From contig QCHO01000009.1 in the NCBI GenBank assembly GCA_003279535.1, positions 1 through 40,904 of the forward strand: a stretch of 40,904 nt of DNA, given 5' to 3'. The notes below the pieces were generated by a model. That model was given only the letters and a program-made list of their open reading frames with translations, was not told the origin of the DNA and did no database searches. How positions within the stretch are numbered: position 1 is the stretch's first letter; each line of letters starts with the position of its first letter. The position numbers were made by a program, and so were the translations under genes. This DNA is from Prochlorococcus sp. AG-402-C22 (GTDB lineage: Bacteria > Cyanobacteriota > Cyanobacteriia > PCC-6307 > Cyanobiaceae). This document shows, piece by piece, positions 33,460 through 40,904 of this stretch.

Positions 33460-35448
33460 ATGCATTCAAGATCAAATTCAACTATTAATAGATCTTCAAA
33501 TAATTCATCAGGATCTAAAAGTAGTAAAGGCCCGACTCTAAGAGTAATACCATTAGGTGGCTTACATGAAATAGGAAAAAATACTTGTGTATTTGAATTC
33601 GGAGATGAACTAATGCTAGTTGATGCTGGCCTAGCTTTCCCTTCAGATGGTATGCATGGTGTGAATGTTGTTATGCCAGATACAACTTTTTTAAAAGAAA
33701 ATCAAAGAAGAATAAAAGGAATGATTGTCACTCACGGTCATGAAGATCATATCGGAGGTATTTCTCACCATCTAAAGCATTTTAATATTCCGATTATTTA
33801 TGGCCCAAGACTAGCAATGTCAATGCTTAGAGGAAAAATGGAGGAAGCAGGAGTATCTGATAGAACAACTATACAGACAGTTAATCCAAGAGACGTTGTC
33901 AAAGTTGGACAACATTTTTCTGTTGAATTTATTCGAAATACTCATTCTATTTGCGATAGTTTTTCTTTGGCAGTTACAACACCTGTTGGCACAATTATTT
34001 TCACGGGAGATTTTAAGTTTGATCATATGCCAGTAGATGGAGAGCAATTTGATATTGAAAGGATGGTGCATTATGGAGAAAAGGGCGTTTTATGCATGTT
34101 TAGTGATTCTACTAATGCCGAAGTTCCAGGTTTTTGTCCTTCTGAGAAGACTATCTATCCTTCTTTAGAAAAACATATTGCTGAGGCAAAAGAACGAGTT
34201 ATCCTTACCACTTTTGCTAGTTCTGTTCATAGAGTGACAATGATCTTAGAGTTGGCCATGAAACATGGAAGAAAGGTCGGTTTGTTAGGTAGATCGATGA
34301 TAAATGTTATTGCTAAGGCAAGGGATATTGGTTACATGAAATGCCCAGATGATTTGTTTGTTCCTATCAAACAAATTAGAGATTTACCTGATAGAGAAAC
34401 ATTATTATTGATGACTGGTAGTCAAGGTGAACCTTTAGCTGCTTTAAGTAGAATTTCTCGTGGGGAGCATCAACATGTTCGTCTTAAGACTACAGATACT
34501 GTTATATTCTCTGCTAGCCCAATCCCAGGAAACACTATTGGTGTAGTTAATACAATAGATAGATTAATGAAAATGGGAGCGAAGGTTGTTTATGGAAAGG
34601 GTGAGAATATTCATGTTTCTGGTCATGGTTTCCAAGAAGATCAAAAATTAATGTTGGCGTTAGCCAAACCTAAGTATTTTGTGCCGGTTCACGGAGAACA
34701 TAGAATGCTCGTTTGTCACAGTAGAAGTGCTCAGATCATGGGAGTTCCAAAAGACAATATTTTAATTATTGAAAATGGAGATGTAGTTGAGCTGACACCT
34801 AATTCCATTCAAAAAGGTGATCCTGTAAAAGCTGGAGTAGAGTTGCTTGATAATTCTCGAAATGGTATTGTTGACGCTCGAGTATTAAAAGAAAGGCAGC
34901 AATTAGCTGGTGATGGTGTTGTAACTGTTTTAGCACCTATAAGTACTGATGGAAAAATGGTTGCACCTCCTAGAGTTAATTTACGAGGAGTTGTCACTAC
35001 TGCAGAACCAAGAAAAATGTCTATGTGGACAGAACGAGAAATAAGCTGGGTTTTAGAAAATAGATGGAAACAATTATCTAGGCAGACTGGACCTAATAAT
35101 TTTGAAGTTGATTGGATTGGCGTTCAAAGAGAAATTGAAAATGGTTTATCTAGAAGAATGAGAAGAGAATTACAAGTTGAACCACTTATTTTGTGTTTAG
35201 TTCAACCTGCCCCAAGTGGAACCCGTGCGTATATTCCAAAGATTACTGAAGAGCAGAATCACTCTAACAGGAATAGAAATAATCATAATTACCAAAAGAA
35301 ATCACACAATAATCATCCTAATAATTCAAATAACCGGCAAAATACACAAAATAGTCCCAAAGTTTCGCAGAATACATCAGCTGATTCTGCAACTGAAGAT
35401 TCATTTGAAGGCAGAACAAGAAGAAGAAGATCTGCCGTTACATCTTAA
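33460..35448 (+). CDS. rnj: Ribonuclease J
   Basis: 662 residues, a metallo-beta-lactamase/beta-CASP nuclease with 5'-3' exo- and endonuclease activity in RNA turnover. The metal-binding motif is THGHEDHIGG (91-100, with H92, H94, D96, H97). Further motifs are FTGDFKFDH, FSDSTNAEVPG and FVPVHGEHRML. The first 24 residues are Ser/Asn-rich. The last about 65 are Asn/His/Arg/Gln-rich and disordered, ending in RRRRSAVTS. The gene follows the asd-dapA terminator after 66 bases, an order common among cyanobacteria. Its stop overlaps the convergent tilS end by 4 bases. Cyanobacteria use RNase J alongside RNase E. Confidence 0.95.
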   Translation: MHSRSNSTINRSSNNSSGSKSSKGPTLRVIPLGGLHEIGKNTCVFEFGDELMLVDAGLAFPSDGMHGVNVVMPDTTFLKENQRRIKGMIVTHGHEDHIGGISHHLKHFNIPIIYGPRLAMSMLRGKMEEAGVSDRTTIQTVNPRDVVKVGQHFSVEFIRNTHSICDSFSLAVTTPVGTIIFTGDFKFDHMPVDGEQFDIERMVHYGEKGVLCMFSDSTNAEVPGFCPSEKTIYPSLEKHIAEAKERVILTTFASSVHRVTMILELAMKHGRKVGLLGRSMINVIAKARDIGYMKCPDDLFVPIKQIRDLPDRETLLLMTGSQGEPLAALSRISRGEHQHVRLKTTDTVIFSASPIPGNTIGVVNTIDRLMKMGAKVVYGKGENIHVSGHGFQEDQKLMLALAKPKYFVPVHGEHRMLVCHSRSAQIMGVPKDNILIIENGDVVELTPNSIQKGDPVKAGVELLDNSRNGIVDARVLKERQQLAGDGVVTVLAPISTDGKMVAPPRVNLRGVVTTAEPRKMSMWTEREISWVLENRWKQLSRQTGPNNFEVDWIGVQREIENGLSRRMRRELQVEPLILCLVQPAPSGTRAYIPKITEEQNHSNRNRNNHNYQKKSHNNHPNNSNNRQNTQNSPKVSQNTSADSATEDSFEGRTRRRRSAVTS

Positions 35449-36455
35449 CTATTTTCAAAATTTATATAGTTTTTATTCCAAACAATTTTTAAAAACTCTT
35501 GCAAGCAAATTTCACCTTTATTTTTTTTATAAATTGAAGTTGCTATTTTTGCAAGATTTTTAGAACTATATTGCTTTTTAGATATTTCCTTTAGAAATCT
35601 ATTTAATATTGTGCACCGTGCTTCAATACACATATTATTTAAGAGATTTCTATTAATACCTTTTACGTCTTTACAGTATAGGTATGCTAGTTCACTAAGA
35701 TCATTACGTTCATTATTGTAGTTGCTCATTTTTTGGGAAAAATTATTTATCCTTTCAGAACAACCAGGATAGATAACCTCCAAGGTAGGAATAATTTTTT
35801 TTCTTACTAAATTTCTTTTTAATTTAAGATCTGAATTTGTTGGATCTTCCCAAATTGGGATGTTCATGTCCTTACAGAATTGTTTTGTGTCTTCTCTACT
35901 GAAAATTAATATTGGCCTTATTAAAAAAATTTGATTTTCTAGTAATCTTTTGTTCTCAATATTACTGAGACCGCCAAAATTGCTCCCTCTAGATAAATTG
36001 AGGATAAATGTTTCTGCGTTATCGCTACTAGTGTGACCAGTTAACAAATAAATATTTTTATTTTGCTGTTTGTTTTTTAATAGAGTTTTGGCTCTTTCAC
36101 ATAACTTTTGATATCTCCATTCTCGTGCTTTTTCTTCTGTAAGAATATTTTCTTTATCTGCTTTATCAAAATAGAAAGAAATATTTTTACTTTCGCAATA
36201 ATTTTTTAATTCAAGAGCATATAGTGAGGATTTTTTGTGCCACTGATGATCACCATGCCAAACACTAATAGACCAATTATGAAGTTTTTTTAGGTCATCA
36301 ATTAAGGTTAATAAGGCCATTGAGTCTTGACCCCCAGAAACACTTATTAAAATATTCGATCCTTTGGGAATTAATGTTTTTTTGCTAAGAAACTCCCTAT
36401 GAAGAAGATGATGCGATGATAGCCAATTTTTCTGAGTTAAATTTTTATCAGACAT
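35445..36455 (-). CDS. tilS: tRNA(Ile)-lysidine synthase
   Basis: 336 residues, an N-type ATP pyrophosphatase that converts C34 of the CAU-anticodon tRNA-Ile to lysidine so that it reads AUA. The PP-loop is VSGGQDSMALL (39-49). The YLLTGHTSSDNAETFILNLSRGS segment and PILIFSREDTKQFC, IPIWEDPTNSDLKLKRN follow in the expected order. The protein is short at the C-terminus, as in other cyanobacterial TilS that lack the extended C-terminal domains of E. coli. It diverges from the ycf23-like gene across an 85-base gap with two palindromes. ATG at 36455. Confidence 0.95.
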   Translation of the reverse strand: MSDKNLTQKNWLSSHHLLHREFLSKKTLIPKGSNILISVSGGQDSMALLTLIDDLKKLHNWSISVWHGDHQWHKKSSLYALELKNYCESKNISFYFDKADKENILTEEKAREWRYQKLCERAKTLLKNKQQNKNIYLLTGHTSSDNAETFILNLSRGSNFGGLSNIENKRLLENQIFLIRPILIFSREDTKQFCKDMNIPIWEDPTNSDLKLKRNLVRKKIIPTLEVIYPGCSERINNFSQKMSNYNNERNDLSELAYLYCKDVKGINRNLLNNMCIEARCTILNRFLKEISKKQYSSKNLAKIATSIYKKNKGEICLQEFLKIVWNKNYINFENS

Positions 36456-36474
36456 TTTGTGTTGCTCAGATAAT

Positions 36475-36507
36475 ATTTTTTAAAAAATGCACTGTTTTAC
36501 TAAAACA
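36475..36507. promoter_or_regulatory. Two adjacent dyads in the tilS/ycf23-like divergent promoter region
   Basis: ATTTTTTAAAAAAT (36475-36488) is a perfect 14-base palindrome. TGTTTTACTAAAACA (36493-36507) is a 15-base dyad with perfect 7-base arms around a central C. Both lie in the 85 bases between two divergent starts, where an operator would be expected. No known cyanobacterial consensus (NtcA GTA-N8-TAC, LexA) fits. Confidence 0.4.
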
Positions 36508-36540
36508 ATGTCACAATCGGGTAATAAATTCATTAAGTAA

Positions 36541-37317
36541 ATGAGTCTGATTAATCTTTTGCCACAAAAAATTAAAGAAGAATTGAGAAGTAATTCTTTA
36601 CTCAAAGTTATTTCAGGTTTGAATAATTTAGATGCTCAATCTGTGAAAACAATTGTTGAAGCTGCTGCATTAGGAGGTGCAGATCTTGTCGATATTGCTT
36701 GTAAACCTGAATTAGTTGATCTAGCACTCAAGAATTCTTCATTACCCGTATGTGTGAGTTCGGTAGTACCATATTCTTTTCTAGATTCTGTAAAAGCAGG
36801 AGCCTCATTAATTGAGATAGGAAATTACGATACTTTTTATGAAAAAGGTATTAATTTCTCAGATGAAAAAGTCTTAAACATAACTAAAGAAACCAGGGAC
36901 TTATTACCAAATGTTCCCTTATCAGTAACTGTTCCTCATACTATGCCTATTGATAAACAAGTTGATCTCGCTTTAAAGCTAGTTGATGAAAGTGTTGATA
37001 TTATTCAAACAGAAGGTGGTATCAGTTCTATTCCTTATTCATCTGGAATTCAAGGTTTTTTTGAAAAGTCAGTACCAACTCTTGCAGCTACCTATGCTAT
37101 TTACCAAGAGTTTAAGAAACAATCTATTGAGATACCTATTATGAGTGCTTCTGGATTAAGCCAAGTAACTTGTCCATTAGCAATATCTTGTGGAGCTTCA
37201 GCAGTTGGCGTTGGATCTGCAGTTAATAAATTAGATGATTTAATATCAATGATTGCGGTTGTTAGGGGCTTAAAAGAATCTTTGAAAAACTCAATAATTG
37301 GAGAAAAAATTTCTTAG
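36541..37317 (+). CDS. Ycf23/DUF561 family protein
   Basis: 258 residues of the DUF561 family, called Ycf23 in algal plastids. It looks like a TIM-barrel. Signatures are [15 protein letters not shown] (21-35), [66 protein letters not shown] and SASGLSQVT with [15 protein letters not shown] at the end, the last resembling a phosphate-binding loop. The biochemical role is not established. It is 29 bases upstream of uvrB on the same strand and probably co-transcribed. ATG at 36541. Confidence 0.9.
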   Translation: MSLINLLPQKIKEELRSNSLLKVISGLNNLDAQSVKTIVEAAALGGADLVDIACKPELVDLALKNSSLPVCVSSVVPYSFLDSVKAGASLIEIGNYDTFYEKGINFSDEKVLNITKETRDLLPNVPLSVTVPHTMPIDKQVDLALKLVDESVDIIQTEGGISSIPYSSGIQGFFEKSVPTLAATYAIYQEFKKQSIEIPIMSASGLSQVTCPLAISCGASAVGVGSAVNKLDDLISMIAVVRGLKESLKNSIIGEKIS

Positions 37318-37346
37318 TATATAAACACTCTTTAGCTATTAGCTTA

Positions 37347-39386
37347 ATGAATAACTATAAGCTTCAAGCTCCTTACGAACCAAATGGAGATCAACCAGAA
37401 GCTATTAAAAAATTAGTTAGAGGTGTTAATAGCGGGAGAGAGTTTCAAACTCTTTTAGGAGCTACTGGAACTGGTAAAACATTTACTATTGCTAATGTAA
37501 TTCAACAAACAGGAAGGCCGGCCCTTGTATTAGCTCATAACAAAACATTAGCTGCACAACTATGTAATGAATTAAGGCAGTTCTTTCCAAAAAATGCTGT
37601 TGAGTACTTTATTTCTTACTACGATTATTATCAACCTGAAGCTTATGTCCCTGTAAGTGATACGTATATTGCGAAAACAGCCTCAATTAATGAAGAAATA
37701 GACATGCTGAGGCATTCTGCTACACGCTCATTATTTGAGAGAAAAGATGTAATTGTAGTGGCCTCTATAAGTTGTATTTATGGTCTTGGTATACCAAGTG
37801 AATATTTAAAAGCTGCAGTTAAATTTGAAGTAGGAAAATCTATAAATCTACGTTCCTCACTTAGGTCGCTCGTTGAAAATCAATATACTAGAAATGATAT
37901 TGAAATTACTAGAGGTAGATTCAGAATTAAAGGTGATGTTTTAGAAATTGGACCTGCTTATGAAGATAGATTGATAAGAATTGAATTATTTGGTGATGAA
38001 GTTGAGGCTATTAGATATGTTGACCCTACCACTGGAGAGATACTCGAAAGTATAGAACAAGTTAGTGTTTACCCTGCGAAGCATTTTGTTACTCCAAAAG
38101 AAAGACTTGAGAGTGCAATAAGTGCAATTAGAAGTGAATTAAAAACTCAACTTGATAAATTCACATACGAAGGAAAATTATTAGAGGCTCAACGTTTAGA
38201 ACAACGCACAAAATATGATTTAGAAATGTTAAAAGAGGTTGGTTATTGTAATGGGGTTGAGAATTATGCTCGTCATTTATCAGGTAGGGAGGAAGGTTCA
38301 CCGCCAGAATGTTTAATAGATTACTTTCCTAAAGATTGGTTGTTGGTAGTCGATGAGAGTCATGTAACATGTCCTCAACTACATGCAATGTACAACGGTG
38401 ATCAATCTAGGAAAAAAGTTTTAATAGATCATGGTTTTAGATTGCCAAGTGCTGCAGATAATAGACCTTTAAAGTGTGAGGAGTTTTGGGATAAATCAAG
38501 GCAAACATTATTTATAAGTGCCACTCCTGGTCAATGGGAATTAGATCAATGTGATGGTGAATTTATTGAGCAAGTGATAAGACCAACTGGGGTATTAGAT
38601 CCCGTAATTGATGTAAGACCTAGTGAGGGCCAAATAGAAGATCTACTATCTGAAATAAGAATTAGAGCTGAAAAGGATCAAAGAGTTTTAGTGACTACAC
38701 TTACAAAGAGAATGGCTGAAGATTTAACTGATTTTTTATCTGAAAATAAAGTAAGAGTTAGATATTTGCATTCCGAAATTCATTCAATTGAAAGAATTGA
38801 GATAATTCAAGACCTCAGAATGGGCGAATATGATGTTTTGGTAGGAGTTAATTTACTAAGAGAGGGACTTGATCTTCCTGAAGTATCATTAGTCGCCATT
38901 TTGGATGCTGATAAAGAAGGTTTTCTTAGAGCAGAAAGATCGTTAATTCAAACAATCGGAAGAGCTGCAAGACATGTAGAAGGGGTTGCTTTGCTTTATG
39001 CTGACAACTTTACAGATTCAATGAAAAGAGCAATATCTGAAACTGATAGAAGAAGAACTATTCAAAAAAAATATAACGAGGTCAATGGTATTACTCCAAA
39101 ACCTGCAGGTAAAAAAATAGAAAATTCAATATTATCTTTTTTAGAACTTTCTCGAAAATTAGATGCTGGCGGTTTATCTAAAGATTTAATAAATATAGTT
39201 AATAACAAAACTGACGCAATTCTCAATGCCAATGATAATCAATGTTTACTTGAAGAATTGCCTGACTTAATAGACAAGTTAGAAATTAAAATGAAAGATG
39301 CTGCAAAAGAGTTAAATTTTGAAGAAGCAGCAAATTTAAGGGATAGAATCAAAAAATTAAGACAAAAATTGGCAAGAAATAACTAA
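37347..39386 (+). CDS. uvrB: Excinuclease ABC subunit B
   Basis: 679 residues, the damage-verification helicase of nucleotide excision repair. Walker A is GATGTGKT (38-45). The beta-hairpin that inserts between strands contains [12 protein letters not shown]. Other helicase motifs are [45 protein letters not shown] and QTIGRAARH. The C-terminal UVR motif (about 637-675, [23 protein letters not shown]) contacts UvrC. Important for a surface-ocean phototroph exposed to UV. Seven bases separate its stop from the convergent lysC stop. Confidence 0.98.
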   Translation: MNNYKLQAPYEPNGDQPEAIKKLVRGVNSGREFQTLLGATGTGKTFTIANVIQQTGRPALVLAHNKTLAAQLCNELRQFFPKNAVEYFISYYDYYQPEAYVPVSDTYIAKTASINEEIDMLRHSATRSLFERKDVIVVASISCIYGLGIPSEYLKAAVKFEVGKSINLRSSLRSLVENQYTRNDIEITRGRFRIKGDVLEIGPAYEDRLIRIELFGDEVEAIRYVDPTTGEILESIEQVSVYPAKHFVTPKERLESAISAIRSELKTQLDKFTYEGKLLEAQRLEQRTKYDLEMLKEVGYCNGVENYARHLSGREEGSPPECLIDYFPKDWLLVVDESHVTCPQLHAMYNGDQSRKKVLIDHGFRLPSAADNRPLKCEEFWDKSRQTLFISATPGQWELDQCDGEFIEQVIRPTGVLDPVIDVRPSEGQIEDLLSEIRIRAEKDQRVLVTTLTKRMAEDLTDFLSENKVRVRYLHSEIHSIERIEIIQDLRMGEYDVLVGVNLLREGLDLPEVSLVAILDADKEGFLRAERSLIQTIGRAARHVEGVALLYADNFTDSMKRAISETDRRRTIQKKYNEVNGITPKPAGKKIENSILSFLELSRKLDAGGLSKDLINIVNNKTDAILNANDNQCLLEELPDLIDKLEIKMKDAAKELNFEEAANLRDRIKKLRQKLARNN

Positions 39387-39393
39387 AAAGAAC

Positions 39394-40904
39394 TTATTTC
39401 TCTAATTCGAAATGATTATGAATTGCATTAACTGCTTTGTCACAATCTTTTTCTAAGACAATACATGAAGTTCTAATTTCACTAGTGGCAATCATTTCAA
39501 TATTGATATTTTGGTCAGCCAGTGCTCTAAATATTTTTCCAGCCGTTCCAACCTTAAAGGCCATGCCTGCTCCTACAGTGCTTACTTTGGCTATCGCAGG
39601 GCCATCTTCAATGTATGAACCGGGTAATTTCTTTGTTAAGGCATCAAAAACTAAGTTAGCTTGTTCTCTATCTTGCTTATTCATAGTAAGACTAATATCC
39701 TTTGTTTTTAAAGAGGAAATTCTTTCAGATTGCACGATAGTATCAAAAAGTAAATTATTTTCAGCTAATGCTAAGCATATAGATGCTGCCACACCTGGAC
39801 GATCAGGGAGTTTCCGAAAACTTACTTGAACTTGATTTTTATCTAATGCAATTCCTCTTACTTCAGGTTGATTTTGTTGTTCATTGATTGGATTAACAAA
39901 TATTTGTGTATCGGATAACTTAAATTTCTCAGCAACAAATCTAATAGCTTTTGGAATATTATTAATTTCAATTACACAGCTGACTTTAATTTCACTAGTA
40001 GCTATTAACCTGACATTTATATTGGCTTGAGATAAAGTATCAAATAAATCAGCAGAAACACTTGGTCTACCCATAATGCCTGCTCCTTGAATACTCAATT
40101 TAGTCATGTTTTTTTTTAGATTGTATTCTCCTCCTAATTGACTAGTTATTAGTTCACATTGTTCTACAGTTTTTTTAACTTCTAATTCACTTACAGTAAA
40201 TGTAATATCATTATTATTTCCATCATTTGTCGCTTGTATTATTAAATCTACATTAATACCTGCTTCAGATAGTTTTTCAAATATTTGTGCTGCAATCCCA
40301 GGCTTATCAGGAATATTTGAGAGACTAAATACTGCTTGGTTTTCTACTACTTCAAGACTATTTACTGTTTTTGTTAATTCTAAGCTTCCTCTTTTGAGCG
40401 GGAGAGGTTGGATTTGGCTTGCTAGTAAAGTTCCACTTGAGTCGCTTTGGCTCGATTTAACGCACAATTTTATTCCATAATTGCGGGCAATTTCTACAGC
40501 TCTTGGATGCAGAACTGAAGCACCGACGCTTGCAAGTTCAAGCATTTCCTCACAACTAATTTCATCTAAGAGTTTTGCATTAGGAACAATTCTTGGATCA
40601 GTAGTAAGAACCCCTGGAACGTCTGTGAAAATTTCACAAGTCTCAGCTCCTAAAGCTGTTGATAAAGCTACTGCAGAGGTGTCTGAACCACCTCTACCCA
40701 AAGTCGTAATTTCCATTGATCCAGTATGGCTTAATGTTGTTCCTTGAAATCCAGCAACTACAACTACAAAACCCTGATTTATATAATTTTGGATTCTTTC
40801 TGTTTTAATATCAAGAATTCTTGCTTTCCCATGTATTGATTCAGTAATAATTCCCACTTGGCTACCAGTCATAGAAATGGCAGGTATTCCGTATTCGTTT
40901 AATG
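39394..40904 (-). CDS. lysC: Aspartate kinase (5' part missing)
   Basis: The visible 503 codons run off the right edge; the frame is open to base 40904, reading LNEYGIPAIS before MTGSQVGI, so the Met at 40872 is internal. The visible kinase-domain end includes GFQGTTLSHTGSMEITTLGRGGSDTSAVALSTALGA and a DPRIVPNAKLLDEISCEEMLELA stretch. Four ACT regulatory repeats follow, in two pairs, each recognisable by PDKPGIAA / GRPSVSADLF / PDRPGVAA / FKVGTAGKIF motifs. Four ACT domains are typical of cyanobacterial aspartate kinases and imply feedback control by end products such as lysine and threonine. It converges on uvrB with a 7-base gap. Confidence 0.96.
   Translation of the reverse strand, partial: LNEYGIPAISMTGSQVGIITESIHGKARILDIKTERIQNYINQGFVVVVAGFQGTTLSHTGSMEITTLGRGGSDTSAVALSTALGAETCEIFTDVPGVLTTDPRIVPNAKLLDEISCEEMLELASVGASVLHPRAVEIARNYGIKLCVKSSQSDSSGTLLASQIQPLPLKRGSLELTKTVNSLEVVENQAVFSLSNIPDKPGIAAQIFEKLSEAGINVDLIIQATNDGNNNDITFTVSELEVKKTVEQCELITSQLGGEYNLKKNMTKLSIQGAGIMGRPSVSADLFDTLSQANINVRLIATSEIKVSCVIEINNIPKAIRFVAEKFKLSDTQIFVNPINEQQNQPEVRGIALDKNQVQVSFRKLPDRPGVAASICLALAENNLLFDTIVQSERISSLKTKDISLTMNKQDREQANLVFDALTKKLPGSYIEDGPAIAKVSTVGAGMAFKVGTAGKIFRALADQNINIEMIATSEIRTSCIVLEKDCDKAVNAIHNHFELEK

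Overview
The window looks like core chromosome of a high-light-type Prochlorococcus or a very close picocyanobacterium. The evidence is very AT-rich DNA, short intergenic gaps, and cyanobacterial hallmark genes: sqdB/sqdX, ycf37, a Ycf23/DUF561 protein, a DUF98-type chorismate lyase, and a monoglucosyldiacylglycerol-synthase-like glycosyltransferase. The gene order also fits. There is no IS element, prophage, CRISPR array, rRNA or integrase. No stretch longer than about 300 bases lacks a gene; the largest gaps are about 100-170 bases.

Layout. 24-3919: tRNA-Val, an atypical A-type Fe-S carrier, valS and a TVP38/DedA-like membrane protein. 3909-7188: a small putative ORF, an ATP-dependent (phage/T4-T7-style) DNA ligase with a membrane-anchored partner, a divergent SprT-like zinc protease, and an acidic disordered protein. 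This is the most accessory-looking stretch. 7168-12627, minus strand: chorismate lyase, mnmG, dnaB, rplI and a delta-9 acyl-lipid desaturase. 12703-18436, plus strand: a protein with an XRE-like helix-turn-helix, a methionine-gamma-lyase-like PLP enzyme, gcvH, gcvP and an 82-residue orphan. 18449-22938, minus strand: sqdX, sqdB, thiG, ycf37, rplT and rpmI. 23030-25897, plus strand: a SpoIID-domain exported protein and the GT2 glycolipid synthase. 25899-31324, minus strand: dnaX, clpX, clpP and tig. 31449-35448, plus strand: asd, dapA and RNase J. Then tilS (minus), ycf23-like and uvrB (plus), and lysC (minus), which runs off the right edge.

How the genes work together. Translation and tRNA genes (tRNA-Val, valS, mnmG, tilS, rplI, rplT, rpmI), replication and repair genes (dnaB, dnaX, uvrB, the ligase, SprT-like), protein quality control (tig-clpP-clpX), thylakoid lipid synthesis (desC, sqdB, sqdX, GT2) and aspartate-family amino acids (lysC, asd, dapA) all lie within 41 kb. 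asd-dapA ends in a clear intrinsic terminator whose left arm is the end of the dapA coding sequence. Every convergent gene pair overlaps or is separated by at most 12 bases, so 3' ends are extremely compact.

I found no unmistakable undescribed system. The items most worth a second look are the ligase with its membrane-anchored partner, the HTH protein heading the glycine-cleavage cluster, the shortened A-type carrier, the strictly periodic Lys-x-x tail of trigger factor, the likely non-canonical or misplaced start of the chorismate lyase, and paired dyads in the tilS/ycf23 divergent promoter region.
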